From Asterionellopsis glacialis (Eukaryota > Bacillariophyta > Plagiogrammaphyceae > Rhaphoneidales > Asterionellopsidaceae): DNA of 10,610 nucleotides. Below, piece by piece: positions 1 through 9,253 of this stretch (the first letter of the stretch is position 1; every line of letters starts with the position of its first letter). The stretch is from the NCBI GenBank assembly GCA_014885115.2, contig WKLE02000423.1, forward strand, positions 1-10,610. Direction: 5' to 3'. The translations under genes and the position numbers were made by a program. A model generated the notes under the pieces. It searched no databases, was not told the DNA's origin, and was given only the letters and a program-made list of their open reading frames with translations.

Positions 1-458
1 TGTCATGATGACGTCAAATATGGATTTGGCACAAATCCGCAGGTGTCCCTAGTTTAGTTCGTATAGGCTAGATGATTCATGAGTGCTGTATCATCACTAC
101 TTTTTCCCTGTGTTGGATAATGAACAAACCAATGGGTTAAAAAGAAGAATAAGGTTACTTGGGATAATAACCCGTACTCTATATTAATGGAAGAGGAGGA
201 GAGTCCTGAAATGATTGACGTGACAACAGAGCTGATACGTCAGATTACAAGCAATGGACGAAATCCGATGAAAATATCCGCAGAATAGAGAAGGTCGTAT
301 TAATAACCAACTCATATAATAATAATTTTTATAATTCTCTGGTTCAAAACACATTGCGACCACTCAATAGCGTTTTCTAGGCCATACCATTGCTCCATGA
401 GCATGGGAGCCTGCCGTACAACATTGTAGTTTCAACAGAATTATAAAAATTACTTGAG
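1..458. other. No gene recognised; left flank of retroelement relic
   Basis: I see no supported coding region on either strand. The stretch lies immediately upstream of the gag-like relic that starts at 459, so it could include old LTR or untranslated leader sequence. I could not identify LTR ends, a tRNA primer-binding site or a second LTR copy inside the window. A perfect CRE-like octamer TGACGTCA is present at 9-16, which may be chance. The antisense open frame that covers 377-904 is a shadow of the gag relic. Confidence 0.4.
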
Positions 459-814
459 ATGATGTCATCTTCAAACAACGACAAGGACGTGAAGTTTGAA
501 AAGAAATTCAAACATGAACAACAAGACGATGCATCAAGATTCAAGAAGAAAACAGACAAGAAAGGATTCAGAAAATCTAACAACCCAGTAAGACAATCAA
601 AGTTCGAAGGAGACTGTGAAGACTTGGGGCCGGACACATTTATGAATGTTCCAACATCAAGCAGGCTGGCATATTTATAGCCACAACAAAGAAGATTGCA
701 ATAAACGTGAGTCAAAAGTACACGTATGGTAGCAATATTAAGAAGGCAGTAGAACACCTGAAGATACCCACACTTACCGAGCCAGCAGAGACATACCAGA
801 ATCCGCGTCCAACG
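459..814 (+). pseudogene. Frameshifted gag-like relic of a Copia-type LTR retrotransposon
   Basis: The first part (459 to about 631, from the ATG at 459) reads as a short basic, Lys/Asn-rich leader followed by SKFEGDCEDL, which resembles the start of the gag of diatom Copia elements (FEG.C.DL). Around 628-632 the reading frame changes. From 632 the +1-shifted frame continues the same family pattern with GHIYECSNIKQAG, ATTKKIA, KYTYGSNIKKAVEHL and IPTLTEPAE, and ends at TAA 815-817. The original frame stops at 678-680 instead. Only about 115 residues survive. No zinc knuckle, protease, integrase or reverse transcriptase follows, so this is a decayed fragment and not an active element. Gag, the capsid-like protein, would normally package the element RNA. 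The family match is recalled from the characteristic motifs and was not searched. Confidence 0.75.
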
Positions 815-817
815 TAA

Positions 818-937
818 GAAAGCAAATCCTAGAAAAGAAAATAGCTGTGGATTGCCCTTCTGGGAAGGTAAACAAGCCATAGGATTGAAAGTTTGCGTCA
901 ACAAAGATAGGCTGGGCCATCTGGGACAAAGACTTTC
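818..937. other. Short spacer, nothing recognised
   Basis: This stretch contains stops in all frames that could continue the gag relic. It may be further decayed retroelement sequence, but I cannot identify it. Confidence 0.3.
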
Positions 938-1048
938 TCTCCGTTATTGTCCGATATCAGAAGCTCCGGGAGCCAACCGATCTTGGATACTGTAAAATAT
1001 TGTGCATGCCTAGCTTTTGTACTAAGCTCTATGTACGCATGCCAGCAC
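938..1048 (-). repeat. Direct repeat copy 1, coding-like on the minus strand
   Basis: This segment is an imperfect direct copy of about 1592-1700, offset about 654 bases. Shared blocks include TCTCCGT, GTCCGATATC, GAAGCTC, GGGAGC, CCGATCTTG, TTTGTACT and GTACGC. On the minus strand it reads as ...AYIELSTKAR...KIGWLPELLISDNNGE. Copy 2 gives the related KIGLLPELPISDDDGE after a one-base frame change. Keeping peptide similarity across diverged DNA suggests a common coding ancestor. This copy sits in an open minus frame at 898-1278, but that frame opens only with GTG and no in-frame ATG lies near its 5' end, so I do not call an intact gene. Confidence 0.6.
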
Positions 1049-1237
1049 GTGTTGTGAATGATCCTCTTTGCTCTGACATTTTTTTTTAAAGAACTAGCAC
1101 TCCTGATATCCTTGAAAAGAGCCACATGCGGCCGAAGAAGACGAGAAGACAGATCAGTGGATTGCACCATTAGAAGACCGACATTACAACACCCGGGTAC
1201 AACAACACAAGGAGACTTGCCATCTGCCAAGATTTTT

Positions 1238-1565
1238 GTGAATGTAAAAGATCCACTTGGAGTAGTGGAGGTGGCCACGAGAAGAAGAATTATTAATTTA
1301 TTTTCTTTGAAGACTGAGCCGCTGGGTCAAAGGTATTGTACCCCGCAACTGTGAGAAGACCTCCCCCCCTCCTCAATAACCAGTTTGCAATGAAAAACAT
1401 CCACTATGACTAGTGGAGGTGGCCACGAGAAGCAAATACTTTTATTTTGACTGTGCCGCTGGGTTAAAGTTATTACACCCTGCAACTGCGAGAGAACCTC
1501 TGCCCCCTTCTCTATAACCGGTTTGCAATGAAAAATATCCACTTGGAGTAGTGGAGGTGGCCACG
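1238..1565 (-). repeat. Tandem repeat, units of about 148 and 138 bp
   Basis: The 16-mer AGTGGAGGTGGCCACG occurs at 1264-1279, 1412-1427 and 1550-1565. Between the copies the same order of blocks recurs: CTGTGCCGCTGGGT or close variant, a (T/A)CCC(C/T)GCAACTG block, a C-rich stretch, AACC(A/G)GTTTGCAATGAAAAA and ATCCACT. On the minus strand the units begin VATST.(P/H)SG(Y/C)FSLQTGY and are interrupted by stops. The open frame at 898-1278 begins with the same VATSTTPSG words. The units therefore look like decayed, tandemly duplicated coding or exon-derived sequence. I cannot assign a family. Confidence 0.7.
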
Positions 1566-1591
1566 CAGTAGATTATAGGAGTCTCTAATTT

Positions 1592-1700
1592 TCTCCGTCA
1601 TCGTCCGATATCGGAAGCTCGGGGAGCAGACCGATCTTGATAATGAAAAATTTCCTGCGTCCGTAGAATTTGTACTGAAATATACGTACGCTCGCCGACC
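1592..1700 (-). repeat. Direct repeat copy 2, coding-like on the minus strand
   Basis: This is the partner of 938-1048. It carries the palindrome CCGATATCGG at about 1606-1615, and the same 10-mer recurs near 1710. On the minus strand an ATG frame of 45 codons runs from about 1722 to a TAG near 1586 and contains the word PISD twice. A second frame reads AYVYFSTNSTDAGNFSLS, parallel to AYIELSTKARHAQYFTVS in copy 1, before a one-base shift. I read it as a decayed dispersed repeat with no demonstrable product. Confidence 0.55.
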
Positions 1701-1794
1701 GATCTCCATCCGATATCGGCATTTTTCTTTTGTCACTCAGAAACTCTACGGAGATCTACAGGGATACTGCGATACCACAATGTGCGGAATTACC

Positions 1795-2060
1795 AGGTAT
1801 TATACCTATGTGCATCTGCAAGTCGTATCCACAAAACCACCTAGGCGGGTCCTAGAGAGGTACAATACCGGTACCCAGGTATATATTATATATAGAAGTC
1901 TCTCACCAGGCCCTCCCTGGAATTACAAATGACGCTGCCTCGCTCGGATTAATATGTACTTGGTACCGGTACCCGTTACCAGGTACCAGTACCTGTACCT
2001 GGGTACGAATGGTAACCGGTATTGGTGCCTTTCGTCTTACCAGTTACTGTACCTGGTACG
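1795..2060. promoter_or_regulatory. GGTACC-rich palindrome cluster upstream of the LRR gene
   Basis: The cluster lies about 125-390 bases upstream of the ATG at 2185. It contains AGGTATTATACCT (1795-1807, inverted repeat around one base), ACCGGTACCC (1867-1876), GGTACCGGTACC (1962-1973), GGTACC (1982-1987), AGTACCTGTACCTGGGTACG (from 1988), GGTAACCGGTATTGGTGCC (from 2011) and GTACCTGGTACG (2049-2060). An AT-only tract at 1880-1894 (TATATATTATATATA) could act as a TATA-like element, but its distance from the start codon would require a long 5' leader. The spacing fits a promoter or 5' leader. The cluster could equally be a low-complexity repeat unrelated to regulation. Confidence 0.45.
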
Positions 2061-2184
2061 TCCAATACAAAGCGTTGTTACTATCACCGACAACTGACAA
2101 CACAGCATTGGCTACCTTTTTTCCAATCGTTTGCGGTGTATTGAAAGTCAAGATATTCTCTATCGATTTTTTAACATTTGCATT

Positions 2185-5100
2185 ATGTCCGAGAAGAACA
2201 CAAAAAAGAAGGATCCAATGAAGAAGCTCCTTGAAGATGAGAAGGATTCTAAACCTTCAACTGTGATCAACACGAAAGGCCCCAAGACTGCCAATGATGA
2301 AGCAGAAGGACCGGAACTCATTCCTGAGACTTACTCACAGAAGAAACCTGCTCCTACCAGCAACGATGACGATATGTCAAAGGCAAAGGCGAAAGCCATA
2401 TCTGAAAGGAGTATGGGCAATCGTGCAATTCCTAAGACGAAAAGTTTTGTTAAGGATAAAAAAGATGGTAAACCTTTCGGGGGTCTTGTCAAAGACGCAA
2501 ACAAGAAAGATGAGACTGATGACGGACCTCAACTCATCCCTGAAACCTTTACCAAGAAACTTACGGATGCAGATATGGCTATAGCCAAAGCTAAAACGAG
2601 AATGAACAACGATGCATCACCAAAAGTTCAAGGATACGCAGCTGCTGTTAAAGATGAAGAACTTCTCGCGGAACTTACGACATCTACAAAAATCACAGAT
2701 GATGGAATGGCAAAAGCAAAGGCAATAGCAGCAAAACCTTTGGCTAGGGCTACGAAAACGGTTGAGAACGATACATTCTATGATTATCTCGATTCTGACT
2801 CTATGGAATCAGACAATCGTGAAATAGCTGAAAGTAACAGGAGTACAAATGATAGAAATGATGACTTGAATCACGTTGCTGAAGATGCTGTTGCTACCAC
2901 AACAGTTCCTGGTGCTGTTGCGGTTCCTGGAATCGGAGGAGGGAATGGTACGAATGAATGGCAAACATTATCCTTCAGTTGTGATGAAGAGAATCCAAAC
3001 GAAGAAGTGAAGCCAAGCCATTCTCCAGTGGAAGAAGGCAAGGAGGAAGAAGAATTTGATGAACATCTCATCAAGGCTGTCGTAGTTGATGATGATGCTA
3101 TCCCTGAAGCAGAGGCAGTATCAGAGGAGACACTGGTTCGCAACAGGCGTAGAAATATCCTGTTTTGTATTTTAGGATTGATCATCATTGTCATTACCAT
3201 TATTTTAGCGACTGCGCTTTCCAGAAAAGATTCAGCTTCAAAAACTACTCAATCACCAACCCAATCGTCCATTCCGTCAATGGCTCCATCCGAGTTACCA
3301 TCAATAAGTCCTACAACGTCTGTGCAATCATTCCTTGAGAGTCTTGATGAAGGTCTAGAGGAGGCTTTCATGGATTCGTATTCTGCGCAAGCAAAGGCTT
3401 TATCTTGGCTCGAACTCAACCATACTAGTTCACCTATTTATGATTACTCAGACCAAAGGATAGTCCAACGCTTTGTTCTGGCTACTTTATTTTACAGTAT
3501 GGGCGGTGAGAATTGGATCAAATCAAATGATTGGTTATCATCACAAGATGAGTGCGACTGGGCCTCTTCACACGCGAATAGACAGGAAAGGTGTGGTACA
3601 TCCTCTGGTAATATTCTGTATGAGCTAAAATTGAATTTCAATCGATTAAAGGGAGTGCTTCCACGGGAAATTTATTTGTTGAGCCAGTTGACTTCTCTTG
3701 ATCTTTCTTCCAATGCAATCCGAGGATCACTTCCGTCTGAGCTTGGGCTGATGACATCACTCTCGAAAATTAGCTTGAAAGGAAACAGTATTAATAGACG
3801 TATACCAGAAGAACTGAATCTTCTACATGAAAGCCTTTCCGTCCTAGATATTTCATCCAATAGTTTGGATGGTTCACTTCCTTCCACATTGGGACAATTA
3901 TCAAACCTTGAGGAGCTCGATGTGAGTGACAACGTTTTATCCGGGACGCTTTGCAGTGAGTTGGGAACATTGTCTAGAATTACCTCTATCGCATTGGCCG
4001 ACAATAGTCTTAGTGGGACTATACCATCCGTTTTTGAATCTTTACATCAATTGGAAGTTCTGGAGTTGTCCAACAATTTGTTGTTTGGGTCTATTCCATT
4101 TCTACAGCAACTGAATAAACTGAATATTGGGTCAAACTTCATCAGTGGGAGTATTTCTACTGCAATCGGACTCATGACTGGACTTGAAGTACTTGATATG
4201 AACAACAACCTTCTTATAGGCAATGTTCCATCTGAGCTAGGAGTACTATCCAAACTTGGTAAGTTACATGTTAACTACAATCCGTATTTAAGCTTTTGGT
4301 TTGTAATAACTTATAGTTTCATTCATTCTTTGTTCCGCCTCTACAGAGTCCCTGCACATCAGTATTAATGGCCTTACTGGTGCACTGCCGCAAAGTTTGA
4401 CTAATCTAACAAAATTAGGTACGTTTCGGTGTCTTTCTATTGTGATTCTATGCACAAGTTTGTACAACTGTTTTCAACTGCATTTTTTGTCTCGCAATAC
4501 CATTGCAGAAACATTGGATCTCACAAGAAATTCTATTAGTGGCACTCTTCCTACCAACATTCATTTAATGGAGAGGCTAGGTATGTACACAGCATGAAGT
4601 ATTTTTTTAATTGGAGCTGTTTGATTTTTATATTTCTGTTATCTGATCGACGCAACGTCTTTATTGAAAAAAAAACTCGTATCCCTCCATCTTCATCTTT
4701 AGAAGAATTAGGTCTATCATTTAATAATGTTTACGGATCACTTCCGGAAAAGATTTCTACGATGAGCGATCTGAGTAAGTTACAATTCTATCTGTTTTTA
4801 ATACTGCTTACGCAATTTTCTGCTGTCATTATTTAACCTAATAACCTTGTTTGCAAACGTAGAAATATTAAATCTTGATAGAAATAAGTTTACTGGCACT
4901 CTCCCACTGGGCCTTCATTTGATGGAAAGCTTAGGTACGTGAAATGATTGATGGGTGCTTATGCCATGATGATATTGGAGCGTTTGTCTCAACTACCTCT
5001 GTCCTTCCATGTGTAGAAGTATTAGATCTTTCTTTTAACAGCATCATTGGTACACTTCCAGAAAACATGCCCATGATGAGAAATTTGAGTAAGTCATGTT

Positions 5101-8100
5101 TCTAAATAATGTTATCCTATATCATGCAGCAATTTGATATCATAACCAGATCTGACCACTGTTTAACCTACCATCTTACTTTCAACAAAATAGAAAGATT
5201 GTATCTAACCAGAAATGGAATCACTGGTACTCTACCAGAAAACATTCACCTGCTGGAGGGCTTAGGTACGTGTACATTTCACTCGCGTGCTGTGATCAAA
5301 GGTCTTTGACTTGTATTTACCTTCTAATATCATGTTAAAATTTTCTTGTTCAACAATCTCATATGCTACCATTTGTAGAAATATTAAATCTTCATACAAA
5401 CAGCATCTATGGGTGGCTTCCAGAAACAATATCTATGATGAGTAATTTGAGTAAGTAACGATACTGAATATTATCCCATCTACTAGCGCATTTATTATTT
5501 ATATCATTAATGATCAACTTAATATTATATGACAAACCAAACACCTCACTTTTAAAACATAGAAACGTTGGACCTAGTGGGAAATAGAATCACGGGTACT
5601 CTTCCACAAGACCTTCACTTTTTGGAAAATTTAGGTACGTATGAATCAAGTACAGTGGTAGTTGATTTTGTGAAATATTTGTGTATCAAATGGTGATCAA
5701 TGTTTTCTGGATGTCATTCACCTATTCTAATGTCGCGATGCTTTTCTTTTCTATTAAAACAATTCTATTTATAGAAAAATTAGATCTTAATGCGAACAAA
5801 ATTCGTGGATCACTTCCAGAAAAGATGACTATGATGAGTAATTTAAGTAAGTCCCAAAGTAATGCATTTATTTGATATGATTGATCATATGAACTAAGGG
5901 ATCCTGACATGTCGAATAAAAAATCTTTCTTTCTCAATATAGAGATATTGCGCCTTGATAGAAATTCTATTACTGGTACTCTTCCAGAAGATATTTACTT
6001 GATGGAAAGCTTAGGTATGTCTATTTTCACGCCATGGCCTACCAAAGCAATGCAGTTGTTTCGTCTGATTTGTCATTAGCTGCTGCAAAATTCGCTGTTT
6101 TGTTGTTGTGCACTCTAATCTTGCTTAATTGGGTGCTTATGTAACCGGCAGAATTGATATCCGTTCCTAACAACTTCATCAATGGCACAATCCCTACTGG
6201 GATTGGAAGCTTGACAAGCTTAGGTAAGCATGATATCTTTTCGTTGTGCTTGTGTCATATACATGATGACTAGTTTGTTCTTACAACGCACATGTTAATG
6301 CTGTGCAAATCAAAACACATGCTGTATAGAATATCTTGGTTTTGGTTTTAATTCATTTACAGGGACAATTCCGAGCGAATTGGGATTGCTCTCCAACCTC
6401 GGTACGTTCTGTATTGTCCAAATGTTGGATTCTCCTTTAATTTTTTCATGATTCCACGTACAAAACATAAATTTATACGCATCTCATATTGGACTTATTT
6501 TGCATTTTTTTTTCTATCGGAAAAGATTATCTTCTTCTACACTTCAATGATTTCAGTGGATCTGTTCCTAGTGAATTCTGCACCACGAGAAGAAAGAACA
6601 TCATTGGCACCTTTTCAATTGATTGCGATGACATCACTTCTTGTGATTGTTGCTTTGATTATTGTCCAAGTCCACCAAGAATACCAAATACAACAATACC
6701 ATTAACCTGTACTGAAACAACTGCATCACTTCAAGTTGCAGTTGGAGCAGACACAGATCCTCAAGGCGTCGAATGGGATGTCATTGACGAAGTATCGAAC
6801 AAAATTGTTCTTCAAGGAGGACCATTGACTCCAAATGACCATACAAGAACAATATTGTATGAGACTTGCATTCCAAGCAATGCGTGTTTGGTGTTTACAG
6901 TTCGTGGATGGAATGCTGATGGTGGTTTTGGAGATCGTTTCATGGTGCATTTGAATGGAAATGAAATTTCAAATGGAAGATTTCAAGATTACAGTGAAAA
7001 AAAAGGATCAAGCGAATTCTTTTTGGGCCGAACTTCTTCTTCTTGCACCACGATTCCTAATACTAGTATAACAAATGACAGACATCAGGCATGTTCTGTG
7101 ACCCATCCAACGTGTGAGAGTACTGGACTTGAATGTGTAATGGACAATATTGGAGGTGTCAGTGGTTTTTGTAGCACCACTACTTCAGGGAGTTTTGCCA
7201 CACCGTCGATATCACCAATGCCATCATTTTTGACATCCGCTTCATCAGCACCATCGTCAACAACAGCAACGTCAACTTCTCCATCGTTGACACCGCCTTG
7301 CACTTTATGCGAAGACGGCAGTGCACCTCCACTTGGTAGTTTTTTGCTTCCTGTTGCATATTATCCAGGTCAAACTTGCAGCCAGTTGAATACAGGATTG
7401 CTGAATCGAGAACTTCCTTTTTCGGAATGCCAAAGCAATCAAGCTACATTTGGAATTGCTTGTGGATGTAGCAATCCCATTGCTTTGGAAAGTAAAGCAG
7501 CAAGTTGTAGAGTTTGTGGCGGAATATATATACCTCGATTTCCATTTAAAGCAGTATACGGAGATGCCACGTGCCTCGACGGGGAGCTTGCAGTAAATAG
7601 CAATGGATTGCCTTGCGATGAAACCGCTGGTCCATTCCGATCTGCATGTTGTGAAGAAGCTTGCTCAAAAACTAATCCATGCAATGAAGGGTATTTTTGT
7701 ACATTTGAAAATAATGAAGGCCAAGATGGAGTTTGTGAATTCTGTGGAGTGCCTGATGAACTATCATCTACTTGTTCCTCATTGGAATTGAATGCCGAAG
7801 GAACTGCTGATTGTGTCAAGTCGTGTGTTGATAAGTTGGAATGCAGTCCAGATCTATCTTCCATTCGTATTGATATCACCACGGTAGCATTTTTATCTGA
7901 AATATCATGGACCTTACAAGATGAATCCAGTGGGGAGATCATTACAGAGGGGGGTAATTATTATTCTGCGGATTCAGAAGTAACATTTAACAGTGAGACA
8001 TTTGTTAGTCAAGAATGTGTCACAAATGATTCCTGTCTTCGTTTCACAATCTACGAATCATCTGAAAGTGTAGTTGGTAAACCTGGTCAATTTATTCTTT

Positions 8101-8654
8101 ACTGGAATAACAAACAATTTGCATCATCCAGAGGTGGTTTTATGGGTAAATCTCAAACTGTTAGGATTGGAGAAGCATGTCCTGACACTGAATCACCTTC
8201 GATTACTGCAATAAAAAGTCGGATGCCTTCATTTGCTCCATCATTATTGGCAAGTTCGATCAATCCTTCAGTACATCTACCATGCCAAGATGGTATGGTG
8301 AATGTCACAGTCGATATTCACATTGAAAATGATCCACAACGTACAACATGGACTCTGATGAACACTGACACTGACGCACCAGCAGGAGGCCCAGCTAGTA
8401 ATACATTTACTTTGCTTCAAGGAGGTCCATATTCTGAAAAAACAGCTCTTACTTACAGTACTTGTATTGCACCTGATTATTGTTTGGTGTTAGAAATAAT
8501 TGACCCTTCTTCGCAGGATGTTGAGAATGGTACAATTGATCTCACTGTTTTGGCCACAGCTGATCTATATCTTGACGATGTGAGGGCTGGTATGGGGATA
8601 TTCCTGGGGCGGTCTACAACTGTTTCTGTCGGTAGTTGTTCTCCCATTCAGTAA
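2185..8654 (+). CDS. Type II membrane LRR receptor-like protein, 14 exons, 1688 aa
   Basis: Exons, inferred from GT-AG sites and LRR phase: 2185-4258, 4347-4418, 4509-4580, 4703-4774, 4863-4934, 5017-5088, 5194-5265, 5379-5450, 5563-5634, 5775-5846, 5943-6014, 6152-6223, 6330-6401, 6526-8654. The ATG at 2185 is the first in frame; the open frame further upstream only offers TTG. Residues 1-324 are charged and disordered, with GP.LIPET at 42-49 and 114-121. RNRRR precedes a helix at about 325-345 (ILFCILGLIIIVITIILATAL), which predicts a cytoplasmic N-terminus and an outside C-terminus. A Ser/Pro stalk (SIPSMAPSELPSISP) leads to an LRR N-cap (QRFVLATLFYSMGGENW, Cys457 and Cys470), then LRRs of plant-type G.(L/I)P consensus: nine in exon 1 (about 477-691), twelve in exons 2-13 (692-979), and a last one from 980 with a C-cap (DC...CDCCFDYC). 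After that come three related Cys-bounded domains and a Cys-rich insert. The ligand is unknown; there is no kinase, so signalling would need a partner. A role in cell-surface recognition or adhesion is inference. The last acceptor (GGAAAAG, 6525) is weak. Confidence 0.85.
4347..6401 (+). repeat. Modular array of twelve 72-nt one-LRR exons
   Basis: Twelve consecutive exons (2-13) are each exactly 72 nt and each encode one 24-residue LRR. All thirteen flanking introns are phase 1. Their lengths are 88, 90, 122, 88, 82, 105, 113, 112, 140, 96, 137, 106 and 124 nt. Exons 3, 5, 7, 9 and 11 share a tail of the form (H/Y)(L/F)(M/L)E.L, end in G, and are followed by GTACGT or GTATGT. Exons 4, 6, 8 and 10 share a (M)M(S/R)(N/D)L tail, end in A, and are followed by GTAAGT. 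Because the codon at each junction is split after its first base, the next repeat begins with Glu after a G-ending exon and Lys after an A-ending exon. Intron sequences look unrelated to each other. Exons 2, 12 and 13 fit neither type well. Confidence 0.9.
6708..8639 (+). repeat. Three copies of a ~113-residue Cys-bounded domain in the last exon
   Basis: Within the LRR protein, copies span residues 1041-1153 (nt 6708-7046), 1419-1531 (7842-8180) and 1566-1684 (8283-8639). The first two are exactly 113 residues and the third 119. Shared pattern: Cys, alternating hydrophobics, W.(V/L)(I/Q/M), a GG...Y or similar segment, (T/E)C(I/V)....CL.(F/L), a G..(F/I) strand, then (F/I)(L/M)G(R/K)(T/S) and a final Cys. 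It looks like an all-beta fold with one internal disulphide. Copies 1 and 2 are separated by a Ser/Thr/Pro linker and a Cys-rich segment starting with CTLCEDGSAPP at about 1238; copies 2 and 3 by a second Ser/Pro linker. I do not recognise a named family. Confidence 0.7.
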
Positions 8655-9253
8655 TTGAATGACAGAGGGAGCTTCTTGTGATGAAGATAGGCTATTCGGG
8701 GTATCAAGACTAATGAATCTTCAAACTTCAGAGACATGAAAAGGAAAGGTCCTTTCGGAAATGAAAAGTCTAGCATTCGATATAATGAGGCTACAACTCG
8801 GTAGAATAGTAAAAATAGTAATGCCTTTCAATGTTAATCACCATCATCGTTCCTACGTCTTTCCATCTATTGTCAAAGAATGGTTATGTTGTTGTCTTTG
8901 CCGCAGCGTACCTTTTCTTTTCGATCCATCACGTAGGGAGACAAAAATATTATGTTTCTGCCCTTTATAGTAACTTATTGACCACCTTTGTTGGGTGCTT
9001 GATTACCTTAGATTGCGCTCATGGCAAAGTTTTGTACGACAGCTTGCCCATCACATGTTCGAAAAAACACTCTAACAGCATTATTAACTATACGACATCT
9101 GCGAGAAGTGCCTTCAAATCTACGTTCCGTAATTAATGTACTTTTTCCATGTGAACAAGAACCCAACGATTACGATTGTCAACTGGGGAACTCTATGTAA
9201 AAGGCAACATTTCATTGATTGTTGTGTGGACTATTGATTGTTAATCAGAAACC
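8655..9253. other. 3' flank and intergenic DNA, no gene recognised
   Basis: This stretch must contain the 3' untranslated region of the LRR gene. A 13-base inverted repeat, GAAAGGTCCTTTC, lies at 8744-8756, about 90 bases past the stop. Open frames at 8761-8970 and 8831-9136 give hydrophobic peptides with no motif I recognise and no sign of conservation, so I do not call them. The last part should include any promoter remnant of the downstream sulfhydryl oxidase pseudogene. Confidence 0.4.

Noticed and set aside
9..16. TGACGTCA as a cAMP/CO2-type regulatory element
   Set aside because: It is a single perfect octamer with no gene start near it, so chance is enough to explain it.
377..904. 175-codon open frame on the minus strand
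   Set aside because: It lies antisense to the gag-like relic and has no recognisable motif. The plus-strand reading explains the sequence better.
898..1278. 126-codon open frame on the minus strand as an intact gene
   Set aside because: It opens with GTG, not ATG, and its ends consist of repeat units that are broken by stops in the neighbouring copies. I kept it only as repeat evidence.
2131..2184. Upstream extension of the LRR protein by 18 residues
   Set aside because: The codon at 2131 is TTG. The first in-frame ATG is at 2185 and gives a sensible start (MSEKNTKKKD).
2871..3200. Minus-strand open frame inside exon 1
   Set aside because: It is a low-complexity shadow of the acidic, Asp/Glu-rich tail of the LRR protein.
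4259..4368. Read-through of exon 1 to the stop at 4366-4368 as the true end of a 727-residue protein
   Set aside because: A good donor (GTAAGT) at 4259 and acceptor at 4346 join a matching LRR in frame. Read-through gives no LRR pattern. It could still be a minor retained-intron form.
7439..7942. 167-codon open frame on the minus strand
   Set aside because: It lies antisense to the Cys-rich segment and second Cys-bounded domain of the LRR protein and has no family signature.
8744..8756. GAAAGGTCCTTTC as a transcription terminator
   Set aside because: It is a short inverted repeat without a T tract. In a eukaryotic gene, 3' ends are set by cleavage and polyadenylation, not by hairpins of this kind.
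8831..9136. 101-codon plus-strand open frame downstream of the LRR gene
   Set aside because: It has no recognisable motif, sits in the likely 3' untranslated or intergenic stretch, and shows no splice or family evidence.
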